Shown here: piece by piece, positions 52,455-60,469 of the stretch
Position numbering within the stretch: the first letter of the stretch is position 1
Layout of the letters: each line of letters starts with the position of its first letter
Assembly: GCF_003952665.1 (NCBI RefSeq)
Contig: NZ_CP017946.1
Span: forward strand, 5,165,001-5,229,000
Source: Bosea sp. Tri-49
Lineage (GTDB): Bacteria; Pseudomonadota; Alphaproteobacteria; Rhizobiales; Beijerinckiaceae
DNA length: 64,000 nt
Direction of reading: 5' to 3'
Program-made: the position numbers and the translations under genes
The notes under the pieces: model-generated
What the model was told of the DNA's origin: nothing
What the model saw: the letters and a program-made list of their open reading frames with translations, nothing else
The model's database searches: none

Positions 52455-53636
52455 ATGCTGCACAATGACCCGATCGCCGCGCTGACACCAGAGGTCGTCG
52501 CCTGGCGCCATCACATCCACGCCAATCCCGAGCTTGGCTTCCAGGAGGTGGAGACCGCCCGCTTCGTTGCCGAGAAACTGCGTTCCTTCGGCCTCGAGGT
52601 GCAGGAGGGCATCGGCGGCACCGGCGTCGTCGGCACGCTGCGCGCCGGCTCCGGCTCCGGCAAGCGTGCCATCGGCCTGCGCGCCGAGCTCGATGCGCTG
52701 CCCGTCATCGAGCGCACCGGCCTGCCTTACGCCTCGAAGAAGGAGGGCGTGATGCATGCCTGCGGCCATGACGGCCACAGCGCCATGCTGCTCGGGGCCG
52801 CGAGACTCCTCAGCCAGAACCCGGATTTCGACGGCATCGTCCACTTCATCTTCCAGCCGGCCGAAGAGAACGAGGGCGGCAGCATGAAGATGATCGAGGC
52901 CGGGCTGTTCGAGCGCTTCCCGGTCGAAGCTGTCTATGCCGTGCACAATTGGCCGGGCGTGCCCTTCGGCACCATCGCGGCCCGCGCCGGGGCGCAGATG
53001 GCGGCGGTCGACAATTTCGAACTGCGCTTTTCCGGGCTCGGCGCCCATGTCGCCATGCCGCATCTCGGCGACGATCCGATCCTGGCCGCCGGGGCCTTCA
53101 TCCAGAACGTGCAGCGCATCGTCTCGCGCGCCGTCGACCCGCAGACACCGATCGTGGTCAGCCTGACGCAGGTCCATGGCGGCAATGTCGGCAATATCGT
53201 GCCGAAGGAAGTCTGGCTGCAGGGCACCTGCCGCTTCTTCGAACCGGCGCTGTCCGATCTCTGCGAGCGGCTCATCGGCGAGATCGCACAGGGTGTCGCC
53301 GGCTCGCATGGCGTCAGCGCGGCACTCGACTACAAGCGCGGCTATCCGCCGGTGATCAACACCGCCGAGGCAGCGGCGCTGGCGGCGCGGGCCGCCGCCG
53401 CGGCGGTCGGGCTGGAGAACGTCTCGACCGAGTTCAAGCCGAGTCTGGGCTGCGAGGACTTCGCCTTCATGATCCGCGCCGCAGGCGGCTGCTATGCCTG
53501 GATCGGTGCCGGCGAGGTTGGTCCCGGCGAGGGGCTGCACGGCGACCGTTACGTGTTCAACGATGCGATCGTCCCGCATGTGCTGCGCTACTGGCAGAAT
53601 CTCGTCGCCAGCGCGCTGCCGAAGGCTGCGCCATGA
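52455..53636 (+). CDS. M20 family amidohydrolase (hippurate hydrolase-like)
   Basis: This 393-residue metallopeptidase removes an acyl group from an N-acyl amino acid. The di-metal site is visible: HACGHDGHSAM (101-111; Cys103 and His105, the Cys-His pattern of aminoacylases), PAEENEGGS (Glu137/Glu138), and the later LGCEDFAFM with its metal-binding neighbourhood. The satellite dimerisation domain covers about 190-310. The start ATG 52455 follows GGACAGGAGAG. Its TGA overlaps the ATG of the synthase gene (53633-53636), so the two are coupled and probably act in one pathway. Relatives hydrolyse hippurate, indoleacetyl-amino acids or N-acetyl-diaminopimelate. Confidence 0.93.
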   Translation: MLHNDPIAALTPEVVAWRHHIHANPELGFQEVETARFVAEKLRSFGLEVQEGIGGTGVVGTLRAGSGSGKRAIGLRAELDALPVIERTGLPYASKKEGVMHACGHDGHSAMLLGAARLLSQNPDFDGIVHFIFQPAEENEGGSMKMIEAGLFERFPVEAVYAVHNWPGVPFGTIAARAGAQMAAVDNFELRFSGLGAHVAMPHLGDDPILAAGAFIQNVQRIVSRAVDPQTPIVVSLTQVHGGNVGNIVPKEVWLQGTCRFFEPALSDLCERLIGEIAQGVAGSHGVSAALDYKRGYPPVINTAEAAALAARAAAAAVGLENVSTEFKPSLGCEDFAFMIRAAGGCYAWIGAGEVGPGEGLHGDRYVFNDAIVPHVLRYWQNLVASALPKAAP

Positions 53637-54763
53637 ACGCGCATGTCCCCGCTCGCCGGATGATCGAGCGCCGCTGCGGCGGGCGTATCCTGCTCGACGG
53701 CGTCGACACGATCATGCTTGGCGCCAACGACTATCTCGGCCTTTCGACCGATGAGCGCGTGCTCGCCGCGACCAACGAGGCGATGCGGCTCTATGGCACC
53801 GGAACCGGCATCTATCCGGTCTTCGTCACGACGCCCCTGCACGAGGCGCTGGCCGAGAACCTCGCCTCCTTCCTCGGCGTCGAGGCGGTGGCGCTGTTCT
53901 CGTCCGGCGGCAGCGCCAATGGCGGTGTGCTGACGACTTTGGTCGGCGCCGGCGACGTCATCATCTCGGACCGGCTGAACCACGCCAGCATCATCGATGG
54001 CTGCCGCCTGAGCCGTGCCGAGATCGAGACCTATGAGAACCGCAATGTCGCGGGTCTGCGCCGGGCGCTCGAGGGAACGAGGCGGGCCAAGCGGCGCCTG
54101 ATCGTCACCGACGGCATCTTCAGCATGGAGGGGGGCGCTGCGCCGCTAGTCGAGATCCAGGCGCTGGCGCGCAAATTCGACGCGCTGCTGATGATCGACG
54201 AGGCGCATGCGACCGGCGTGGTCGGGCCGGGTGGCGCCGGCACCGCGCCGCTTTGCGGCCTCGCCAATGGCGCGCCCGACATGCTGCTGACCGGCTCGCT
54301 ATCGAAGGCGCTGGGCGGCGCCAGCGGCGGCTTCGTCGCCGGTCCGCGACTGCTGATCGAGAAGCTCAAGGCGCAATCGCGCAGCTGGATCTTCACCATG
54401 GGGATGACGACGGCGAATGCCGCGACGGCGCTGACGGCGCTGAAGATCTGCCGCGACGACCCCGGCCCGCGCGAGCGGCTCTGGCGCAATGCCGCCCATT
54501 TGCGCGAGGCGCTGCGCTTCTACGCACTCGCCTGCCATGACAGCGACAGCGCCATCACCGCGGTCAAGGTCGGCGGCGAGGAGAGGGCGCGCGCCATGAC
54601 CACGCGCCTGGTCCGGGCCGGCGTCTTCGCTCCGGCGATCTCGTTCCCGATCGTGGCGCAGGGCGAGGCGCGGTTGCGGCTGCAGGTCAGCGCAGCCCAT
54701 GAGACCGCCGAGCTCGACGAGGCGGCGGCAGCGCTGGCGACGGCGTTCGCCGAGACGGGCTGA
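53633..54763 (+). CDS. PLP-dependent alpha-oxoamine synthase family protein
   Basis: This 376-residue fold-type I enzyme is of the group containing 8-amino-7-oxononanoate synthase, 2-amino-3-ketobutyrate ligase, serine palmitoyltransferase and 5-aminolevulinate synthase. PLP-binding marks are DEAHATG (Asp189, His192) and TGSLSKALGGASGG (Lys225). NDYLGLSTD is the N-terminal hallmark. The family condenses an amino acid with an acyl-CoA and loses CO2. The protein is shorter than usual and lacks the N-terminal helix bundle of ALAS. Its coupling with an N-acyl-amino-acid hydrolase makes the real substrate unclear. ALAS and BioF housekeeping roles are unlikely. Confidence 0.88.
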   Translation: MNAHVPARRMIERRCGGRILLDGVDTIMLGANDYLGLSTDERVLAATNEAMRLYGTGTGIYPVFVTTPLHEALAENLASFLGVEAVALFSSGGSANGGVLTTLVGAGDVIISDRLNHASIIDGCRLSRAEIETYENRNVAGLRRALEGTRRAKRRLIVTDGIFSMEGGAAPLVEIQALARKFDALLMIDEAHATGVVGPGGAGTAPLCGLANGAPDMLLTGSLSKALGGASGGFVAGPRLLIEKLKAQSRSWIFTMGMTTANAATALTALKICRDDPGPRERLWRNAAHLREALRFYALACHDSDSAITAVKVGGEERARAMTTRLVRAGVFAPAISFPIVAQGEARLRLQVSAAHETAELDEAAAALATAFAETG

Positions 54764-54765
54764 GG

Positions 54766-55068
54766 TCAGGCCGCCCCGAGCCGGTAGAGGTGCACCGGCT
54801 TGCGCGGGGCGCGCCTGATCACGCCCTTTGCCTCGAGATCGAGCTGGACGGCCTTGAGCCACCAGCCGGCCGTGGCGCCCTGCGGAAAGAGATCGTCCGG
54901 CAGAAAGGGCAGCAGCGCCTCTTTCGCATCGGGTACGGTCAGGCCAGGCGCCGCGTCCGGCAGGACCGACAAAAGCGCCTTGCGCATTGCCGTGTACTTG
55001 GCGCGGTCGACCCGCTCGGACTTACCGGGCTTGTTGACGTTTTCGATCTCGATCTTGTCGTCAGGCAT
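54766..55068 (-). CDS. DUF6958 family protein
   Basis: This 100-residue cytoplasmic protein reads MPDDKIEIENVNKPGKSERVDRAKYTAMRKALLSVLP, then LTVPDAKEALLPFLPDDLFPQGATAGWWLKAVQLDLEAKGVI. I recall this pattern for a small family named DUF6958; the winged-helix-like AGWWLKAVQLDLEAKG suggests nucleic-acid or protein contact, but no activity is known. Its start overlaps the end of the DUF6151 gene by 8 bases. It is the last gene of a TetR-led operon and is convergent with the synthase gene, 2 bases apart. Confidence 0.7.
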   Translation of the reverse strand: MPDDKIEIENVNKPGKSERVDRAKYTAMRKALLSVLPDAAPGLTVPDAKEALLPFLPDDLFPQGATAGWWLKAVQLDLEAKGVIRRAPRKPVHLYRLGAA

Positions 55069-55597
55069 CGACCGTCCCCGCGATAGTGATTTTCGGATTG
55101 CGGAAGCCCATGGCGATCCAGGACGTCAGGAGTTTCGCGTAGAACGAGATCGTGTGGCTCTTCAGATTGGGTATGTCGGCCGGCAGAACGGATGCGTCGG
55201 GCAGGTCGCCGGTCATGGTGCGCAGCGTCGCTTTCGGCCGGGCGTTCTCGGGCCACAGATGCGAATAGAGGCTGAGCCAGTGCGCGCCCTTCATCTCCAG
55301 GAAGACCGGCGTGTTGCAGCAGGTCGCGACCACCCGGCGTGAGCCGGCCTCGGGCTTCAGCCGGAACTCGCGCAGGCTCTCCGCGCCAGAGAGGATTTTC
55401 ACCCGGTCCTTGCGGTATTCGGCGGTTGGCGTCGCGTCGTACGCGGTCAGGATGCTCCTCGCATTCGGCAGCTTGGCAAGCCGGGCGGCAGCAGCCCGGC
55501 AGCTGTCGCACAGGCATTCGGAGACGAGGATCGGGGCCCCCTCGACTTCGAGCCGCGTATGCCCGCAGGTGCATCCGATCGTCATGCGCTGGCTCAT
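55061..55597 (-). CDS. DUF6151 (GFA-like cysteine protein)
   Basis: This 178-residue protein has the two cysteine knots of GFA-like proteins: Cys9 and Cys11 (IGCTCGHTRLEVEG), Cys28/30/33 (ECLCDSCRAAA), and a late Cys93-Cys94 pair (VATCCNTPVFLEM). The length and second half differ from normal GFA proteins and match what is catalogued as DUF6151. Zinc binding is expected. Its start overlaps the TetR stop as ATGA (55594-55597). In an operon with a TetR repressor, it might handle an electrophile or aldehyde-like stress, but that is inference. Confidence 0.75.
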   Translation of the reverse strand: MSQRMTIGCTCGHTRLEVEGAPILVSECLCDSCRAAAARLAKLPNARSILTAYDATPTAEYRKDRVKILSGAESLREFRLKPEAGSRRVVATCCNTPVFLEMKGAHWLSLYSHLWPENARPKATLRTMTGDLPDASVLPADIPNLKSHTISFYAKLLTSWIAMGFRNPKITIAGTVDA

Positions 55598-56229
55598 GCT
55601 GCCAAATCCTCCGCGACGTGGAAAAGGTGCCGGATGTACCGGTCGAGATGGTCGAGGCTTTCGCGTGCGAGATCGGGCTCGTTCCCGGCCTTGGCCAGGA
55701 CGAAGCCGCCCTGGAGGACGGCCTGGGTGTGCCGCGCCAGGCTCTTGGCGGTCCAGTCGGCGCTGATCCCGCGCTCGCGACGGGCCTGTTCGATGTCGGC
55801 TTCCAGCGTCGCGGCATGGCCGAAGATGCTGCGGCCGCAGGCGTCGCGGATGTCGGGTGCGCTTGCGTGGACTTCCTGTGCCATCGTCCCGACAAGGCAG
55901 GTGAATTCGAAGAGATCGCCGGCGATGATCGCCTTGCGGAAGGCGACATAGGCGAGGACGCGATCAAGCGCGTCGGCCGGCTCATGATAGGGCGCGGCCG
56001 CGAAGAAGGGGGTGACTTCCCGCGTCCAGAACTCCGCCGCTGCGACGCCGAGCGCCTCCTTGCTCGCAAAATGATGGAAGAACGCGCCCTTGGTGACATC
56101 GGCGGCGCGACAGAGATCGTCGACGCTGGTGGCGGCGAAGCCCTTGGCGCGGATGACGTCGCGTGCCGCTTCAAGGAGTCGGGTGCGGGCGCTGCCGCGT
56201 TCGGGGGACTGTTTGGTAGGCCGTGGCAT
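55594..56229 (-). CDS. TetR family transcriptional regulator
   Basis: This 211-residue regulator has the TetR DNA-binding helix set at about 12-62 (GSARTRLLEAARDVIRAKGFAATSVDDLCRAADVTKGAFFHHFASKEALGVAAAEFW). The ligand domain covers the rest, with a TetR_C_33-like pattern (FTCLVGTMAQEVHASAPDIRDACGRSIFG). It heads an operon with DUF6151 and DUF6958 proteins and should repress it. A nearly perfect dyad lies directly before its ATG at 56237-56258. Confidence 0.92.
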   Translation of the reverse strand: MPRPTKQSPERGSARTRLLEAARDVIRAKGFAATSVDDLCRAADVTKGAFFHHFASKEALGVAAAEFWTREVTPFFAAAPYHEPADALDRVLAYVAFRKAIIAGDLFEFTCLVGTMAQEVHASAPDIRDACGRSIFGHAATLEADIEQARRERGISADWTAKSLARHTQAVLQGGFVLAKAGNEPDLARESLDHLDRYIRHLFHVAEDLAA

Positions 56230-56236
56230 GGCCTAT

Positions 56237-56258
56237 ACACACCATTCAGTTGGTATGT
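56237..56258. promoter_or_regulatory. Candidate TetR operator
   Basis: ACACACCA (56237-56244) and TGGTATGT (56251-56258) are inverted copies at 7 of 8 positions with a 6-base centre. The site begins 8 bases upstream of the TetR start. That position would let the protein repress its own operon. Confidence 0.55.
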
Positions 56259-56302
56259 TGCAAGCCGAGAATCTCGCGATCGTAAAGCTGCCGACATAGG
56301 GC

Positions 56303-56452
56303 GCGGGGAACCCTTCTCCCGTGTGGGAGAAGGGCAGGGATGAGGGCCTGCCCTCACCCATTGAGGTCGCAGCGGCGCCGTTGCGCTTCAGTAATCAGCG
56401 ACGGTCCCTCACCCCTGCCCCTCTCCCATTCGGGAGAGGGTTCTACCCGCCG
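56303..56452 (-). repeat. Composite palindromic intergenic repeat (family A), inverted copy
   Basis: CCCTTCTCCC with GGGAGAAGGG (about 56311-56334) and CCCCTCTCCC with GGGAGAGGG (about 56420-56440) bracket GGCCTGCCCTCA and AATCAGCGACGGTCCCTCAC. The reverse complement follows the order seen at 4714-4872. This is the best-conserved partner of that element. It lies between divergent promoters. Confidence 0.8.
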
Positions 56453-56499
56453 CGGTTCAATCCATTGACAAAAAAATCTGTCAATGAGAACTTCGGGTC

Positions 56500-57090
56500 A
56501 TGCTCGACCTCGACGTCATCGACGATCCCGCTCGCGCCGCCGTGGCGCTCGATCCGGTCAAGCGCCGGATCCTGGCTGAATTGTCGGAGCCGGCTTCGGC
56601 CGCTTCGCTGGCCGGGCGGGTCGGGCTGACCCGGCAGAAGGTCAATTACCACCTGCGCGCGCTTGAGGAGCACCGGCTCGTTGCGCCGGCGGGCGAGCGG
56701 CGATGGGGCGGGCTAACTGAGCGACTGATGGTGGCGAGCGCCGCCTCCTTCGTCGTCTCGCCGGCAGCGCTGGGCTCGCTCGGCGCCGATCCGGAGCGCA
56801 ATCCCGACCGGCTCTCGGCGAGCTATCTGATCGCGCTCGCGGCCAGGATCGTGCGCGAGGTCGGGACGCTCTGGAATGAGGCGCGCCGGCAGGAGAAGCG
56901 GCTGGCGACGCTGTCGCTCGACAGCGTCATCCGCTTCCGCTCGCCGACCGAGCGCGCCGCCTTCACCCGCGAGCTCACCGAAACCGTGGCGGCCCTCGCC
57001 GCCCGCTACCACGACGACAGCGCGCCGGGCGGGCGCTCGCATCGTCTCGTGGTCGCCGCCTATCCGGCGCCCGAACCGGCCAAGGCTTGA
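56500..57090 (+). CDS. Helix-turn-helix (ArsR-like) regulator
   Basis: This 196-residue protein has an N-terminal winged helix (about 14-70; ALDPVKRRILAELSEPASAASLAGRVGLTRQKVNYHLRALEEHRLVAPAGERRWGGLTERL). Its C-terminal half is helical and specific to this group (SASYLIALAARIVREVGTLWNEARRQEKRLA). The metal-binding Cys of classical ArsR proteins is absent. It is followed after 10 bases by an SRPBCC protein gene on the same strand. This ArsR-type/SRPBCC pairing is common, the regulator usually controlling the SRPBCC gene. ATG 56500 lies in AACTTCGGGTC, with a weak ribosome site. Confidence 0.88.
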   Translation: MLDLDVIDDPARAAVALDPVKRRILAELSEPASAASLAGRVGLTRQKVNYHLRALEEHRLVAPAGERRWGGLTERLMVASAASFVVSPAALGSLGADPERNPDRLSASYLIALAARIVREVGTLWNEARRQEKRLATLSLDSVIRFRSPTERAAFTRELTETVAALAARYHDDSAPGGRSHRLVVAAYPAPEPAKA

Positions 57091-57100
57091 AAGGAACTGG

Positions 57101-57898
57101 ATGATGCCGATCAAGAAGGACGGAACCGGTAAGCGCTGGGTCGAGATGGAGGTTCTCGTTCCCGGCACGCCCGAACAGGTCTGGCAAGCCATGGCGACTG
57201 GACCGGGCAATTCCACCTGGTTCACGCCGACGACGATCGAGGAGAAGGTCGGTGGCAAGCTCAGCTTCAGCTTCGGGCCGGAGATGAGCTCGACCGGCGA
57301 GATCAATCTCTGGGAACCACCGCATCGCTTCGGCTACACTGAATACGAATGGGGCGAGAAGGCACCGCCAATCGCGACCGAGATCACGATCACCAGCCGC
57401 TCAGGCGACAAATGCCTGGTCAGGATGGTGCATTCGCTGTTCGCCTCCAGCGATGACTGGGACGACCAGATGGAAGGCTTCGAGGGCGGCTGGCCCGGCT
57501 TCTTCGCGGTGCTGCGGCTCTATCTCACGCATTTCGCCGGCAAGAAGGGGACCTGCTTCCAGGCGATGCTGCCGACCGAAGGCGAGCATCTTTCCGTCTG
57601 GAAGCAGTTGACCGAGACGCTCGGCCTTTCCGGCGCCAATGTCGGCGAGCGGCGCGAATTGCCGGCGGCACTGCAGGCCTTCGCTGGCACTGTCGAGCAG
57701 ACTGAGCAGAATCGGAAACAGCGGCATGTGCTGCTGCGCTCCGATGACGGCGTCGCGTTGATCGGCAGCTACGGGATGGGTGACAAGGTCAATCTCAGCG
57801 CTTGCCTGTTCTTCTACGGCGATGATGCCGACAAGCGCGCAGCCGAGAGCGAGCCGAGGTGGCAGGGTTGGCTCAAGGAGACTTTTGCCGCCGGCTGA
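57101..57898 (+). CDS. SRPBCC (AHSA1-like) protein
   Basis: This 265-residue protein opens with the AHSA1/START-like domain (WVEMEVLVPGTPEQVWQAMATGPGNSTWFTPTTIEEKVGGKLSFSFG) and GEINLWEPPHRFGYTEYEWG (about 12-165). A C-terminal part of about 100 residues follows (LWLQ-free; ALPTEGEHLSVWKQLTETLGL). The length is above the usual 140-160 because of this second part. Such proteins bind hydrophobic ligands; no enzyme function is evident. ATG 57101 follows AAGGAACTGG. It forms a probable operon with the ArsR-type gene. Confidence 0.85.
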   Translation: MMPIKKDGTGKRWVEMEVLVPGTPEQVWQAMATGPGNSTWFTPTTIEEKVGGKLSFSFGPEMSSTGEINLWEPPHRFGYTEYEWGEKAPPIATEITITSRSGDKCLVRMVHSLFASSDDWDDQMEGFEGGWPGFFAVLRLYLTHFAGKKGTCFQAMLPTEGEHLSVWKQLTETLGLSGANVGERRELPAALQAFAGTVEQTEQNRKQRHVLLRSDDGVALIGSYGMGDKVNLSACLFFYGDDADKRAAESEPRWQGWLKETFAAG

Positions 57899-57907
57899 GC
57901 GTTCGCC

Positions 57908-58777
57908 TCAGCCGCGCTGGGCGAGCAGCCACGTCCTGACCAGCGCGGTCTGCTCGGTGTGCCGCGGTTTGCGGGCGCTGACGACGTAGAAATCGAGGCC
58001 GCCGCGCATGTTCGCCGTCGTCGCCAGCACGAGGCGGCCGGCGGCGAGATCAGGTTCTACCAGGAAGCGGCTGGCCAGCGCGATGCCCTGGCCGGCGATC
58101 GCGGCATCGATCGCCAGCGCCGTCTGGTTGAAGCGCGTGCTGCGGATCGCCAGAGGCATGGGCCGGCCGAGCGCGCGCTCGAAGAATTCCGGCCAGAGAT
58201 CGTGTCCATCGCGTAGCAGTGGCAGACTCGCCAGGTCCTCCTCGGATGGGCGCATGGCGGGCTGGCAGACCGCGACGATCTCGTGCTCGAACAGGAGGTC
58301 GGCGGTCAGGCCGGGGCCGAACGGGGGGCGGCCCTGGCGAATGGCGATGTCTACGCCATCCGACTGGAAGTTCGCCAGCGCGTCGCTGGCGAGGATGTTG
58401 AGTTCGAGCTGCGAATGGGCGGTGGTGAAGTCCGGCAGGCGCGGCACCAGCCATTTCGCCGCGATGCTCGGCGTCGCACTGATCGTCAATCGCAGCGGCT
58501 GTGGGCGCAGAGTGTCTGTCGCCTCGGCCAGCAGGGCGAAGGCGCGGGCGACATGGGTCGCGTAGCTGCGGCCGGCGCTGGTTAAAGCGAGCAGGCGGGG
58601 CTGGCGCTCGAACAGCTTCAGGCGAAGTTCGCTTTCGAGGCCGCGGACATGCTGCGCGACCGCGCCCTGGGTAACGCCGAGCTCATCGGCCGCAGCGCGG
58701 AAATTGAGATGCCGTGCGGCCGTCTCGAAGGCGCGCAACGCGTTGAGCGAGGGCAGGCGCTGCTGCGGTTCGGTCAT
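57908..58777 (-). CDS. LysR family regulator (GcvA-like)
   Basis: This 289-residue regulator has a helix-turn-helix at about 5-64 (QRLPSLNALRAFETAARHLNFRAAADELGVTQGAVAQHVRGLESELRLKLFERQPRLLALTSAG). The LPSLNALRAFEAAARH-type opening and the FERQPRxLxLT region are those of the GcvA/AmpR-like branch. The effector domain runs from RLTISATPSIAAKWLVPRL to the end. It is convergent with the SRPBCC gene, 9 bases apart. It is divergent from an SDR gene with a perfect dyad in the gap, so the SDR gene is its likely target. Confidence 0.92.
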   Translation of the reverse strand: MTEPQQRLPSLNALRAFETAARHLNFRAAADELGVTQGAVAQHVRGLESELRLKLFERQPRLLALTSAGRSYATHVARAFALLAEATDTLRPQPLRLTISATPSIAAKWLVPRLPDFTTAHSQLELNILASDALANFQSDGVDIAIRQGRPPFGPGLTADLLFEHEIVAVCQPAMRPSEEDLASLPLLRDGHDLWPEFFERALGRPMPLAIRSTRFNQTALAIDAAIAGQGIALASRFLVEPDLAAGRLVLATTANMRGGLDFYVVSARKPRHTEQTALVRTWLLAQRG

Positions 58778-58809
58778 GCAGTAGTTTTTCTATCGATATG
58801 ACGCTGGCC

Positions 58810-58825
58810 AACTCGCTGGCGAGTT
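58810..58825. promoter_or_regulatory. Candidate LysR operator palindrome
   Basis: AACTCGC and GCGAGTT are perfect inverted copies around TG, in the 130-base gap between the LysR and SDR genes. It lies 32 bases from the LysR start and about 80 from the SDR start. Confidence 0.5.
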
Positions 58826-58907
58826 TACGCGGCTAATGCGAGAAAGGCGAGAATGAGCGGCGTTGCTCGCAGCGCTGCTCGCCCTCGGCAAAAAGATGGA
58901 GCGTTCC

Positions 58908-59612
58908 ATGGCAGGAGAAAAAGTCGCAATCGTCACCGCCGGTGGCAGCGGCATGGGCGCAGCCGCGGCGAAACGGCTGGCGCAGGACGGCTTCAAGGTC
59001 GCGATCCTGTCCTCCTCCGGCAAGGGCGAGGCCCTGGCCAAGGAACTCGGCGGGTTCGGCGTCACCGGCTCGAACCAGTCGAACGATGACCTGAAGCGGC
59101 TGGTCGACGAGACGATAGCGCGCTTCGGCCGCATCGATGTGCTGGTCAACAGCGCCGGCCATGGTCCGCGCGCGCCGATCACCGAGATCACCGACGAGCA
59201 ATGGCATACCGGTCTCGACGTCTACCTGATGAATGTGATCCGGCCGACCCGGCTGGTCGCGCCGGTGATGGCGGCACAGAAGTCGGGCGCGATCATCAAC
59301 ATCTCGACCGCCTGGGCCTTCGAGCCGGCAGCCAACTTCCCGACCTCGGCGGTGTTCCGCGCCGGGCTCGCCGCCTACACCAAGCTCTTCGCCGACCAGT
59401 ATGCGGCCCAGAACGTGCGGATGAATAATGTCCTGCCCGGCTGGATCGACTCGCTGCCGCAGACAGACGAGCGCCGCGACGGCGTGCCTATGCAGCGCTA
59501 CGGCACCAGCGAGGAGATCGCCGCGACGATCGCCTTCCTCGCCTCGGAGGGCGCTGGCTACATCACCGGCCAGAACCTGCGGGTCGATGGCGGCTTGATG
59601 CGCTCGCTCTAG
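58908..59612 (+). CDS. SDR-family protein lacking the YxxxK catalytic pair
   Basis: This 234-residue Rossmann protein has a changed cofactor loop ([19 protein letters not shown] instead of TGxxxGIG) and the NSAG motif ([11 protein letters not shown]). The catalytic helix region reads [13 protein letters not shown], so Ser and Arg stand where the family has Tyr and Lys. The ISTAWAF stretch provides the family Ser. The end (VDGGLMRSL) is normal. Without Tyr and Lys it may not be a usual oxidoreductase, or the proton relay is different. ATG 58908 follows GGAG; ATG 58896 is an alternative. It is divergent from a GcvA-like LysR gene. Confidence 0.85.
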   Translation: MAGEKVAIVTAGGSGMGAAAAKRLAQDGFKVAILSSSGKGEALAKELGGFGVTGSNQSNDDLKRLVDETIARFGRIDVLVNSAGHGPRAPITEITDEQWHTGLDVYLMNVIRPTRLVAPVMAAQKSGAIINISTAWAFEPAANFPTSAVFRAGLAAYTKLFADQYAAQNVRMNNVLPGWIDSLPQTDERRDGVPMQRYGTSEEIAATIAFLASEGAGYITGQNLRVDGGLMRSL

Positions 59613-59658
59613 AGGCGTAGCCATCGCGCCGCACGGTTTGACGGACGGAGCAGGCGCG

Positions 59659-60441
59659 ATGACGGGCAAGGTCGACTGGGACGCGAACCAGTATCTGCGC
59701 TTCGAGGACGAGCGGACGCGCCCGCCGCTCGACCTGATCCAGCGCGTGCGCCTCACCGATCCGCAGCTTTGCATCGATCTTGGCTGCGGGCCGGGCAACA
59801 GCACTGAACTCGTCGCCGCCCGCTTTCCGGATGCCAAGGTCGAAGGGCTCGATTCCTCGCCGGACATGCTGGAGAAGGCGCGCAAGCGCCTGCCGCAGCT
59901 CTCCTTCACTCTGGCCGATCTGGAGAGCTGGTCGGCCGATAGCCGCTACGACCTGATCTTCGCCAATGCGGCGCTGCAATGGATTCCCGACCATCCCGCC
60001 CTGTTCGCCCGATTGGCCGGGTCGCTGGCGCCGGGCGGTGTGCTCGCCGTGCAGATGCCGAACAATCTGAGCGAGCCCTCGCATGTTTCGATGGACGAGG
60101 CCGCCGCCGAGGGGCCCTGGGCGGCCCGCCTCGCCAATGCGCGGGCCTCGAAGGCGGTGATCGGCTCGTTCTCGGACTATCGGCGCTGGCTGATGGCGGC
60201 CGGCTGCCAGGTCGATATCTGGCAGACGACCTATGTCCACGCGCTCGCCGGCCACGATGCGATCGTCGAGTGGTTCAAGAGCACGGGCCTCAAGCCCTAT
60301 ATCGACCCGCTGCCGGCCGGGGAGCGCGATGCTTTCCTCGCCAGCTATCGCGAGAAGATCGCAGCCGCCTATCCGGCCGAGCCGGACGGCAAGGTGCTGC
60401 TGCGTTTCCCGCGCCTGTTCATCCTCGCGGTCCGGGCGTAG
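59659..60441 (+). CDS. tam: Trans-aconitate 2-methyltransferase
   Basis: This 260-residue SAM-dependent methyltransferase has the SAM-binding motif [16 protein letters not shown] (38-53). The Tam-specific opening [21 protein letters not shown] and the phrase [36 protein letters not shown] match the family. [14 protein letters not shown] comes near the end. The enzyme methylates trans-aconitate, which otherwise inhibits aconitase. ATG 59659 follows GGACGGAG. It lies 46 bases after the SDR gene on the same strand, possibly in one transcript. Confidence 0.92.
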   Translation: MTGKVDWDANQYLRFEDERTRPPLDLIQRVRLTDPQLCIDLGCGPGNSTELVAARFPDAKVEGLDSSPDMLEKARKRLPQLSFTLADLESWSADSRYDLIFANAALQWIPDHPALFARLAGSLAPGGVLAVQMPNNLSEPSHVSMDEAAAEGPWAARLANARASKAVIGSFSDYRRWLMAAGCQVDIWQTTYVHALAGHDAIVEWFKSTGLKPYIDPLPAGERDAFLASYREKIAAAYPAEPDGKVLLRFPRLFILAVRA

Positions 60442-60469
60442 CCTCGGCCGCAGAGGCCGCTGCCTGCGA

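Noticed and set aside
52428..53579. A 383-codon minus-strand frame opposite the M20 hydrolase
   Set aside because: It mirrors codon positions of the M20 gene and is rich in Asp, Arg and Gly; the plus-strand gene has all active-site motifs.
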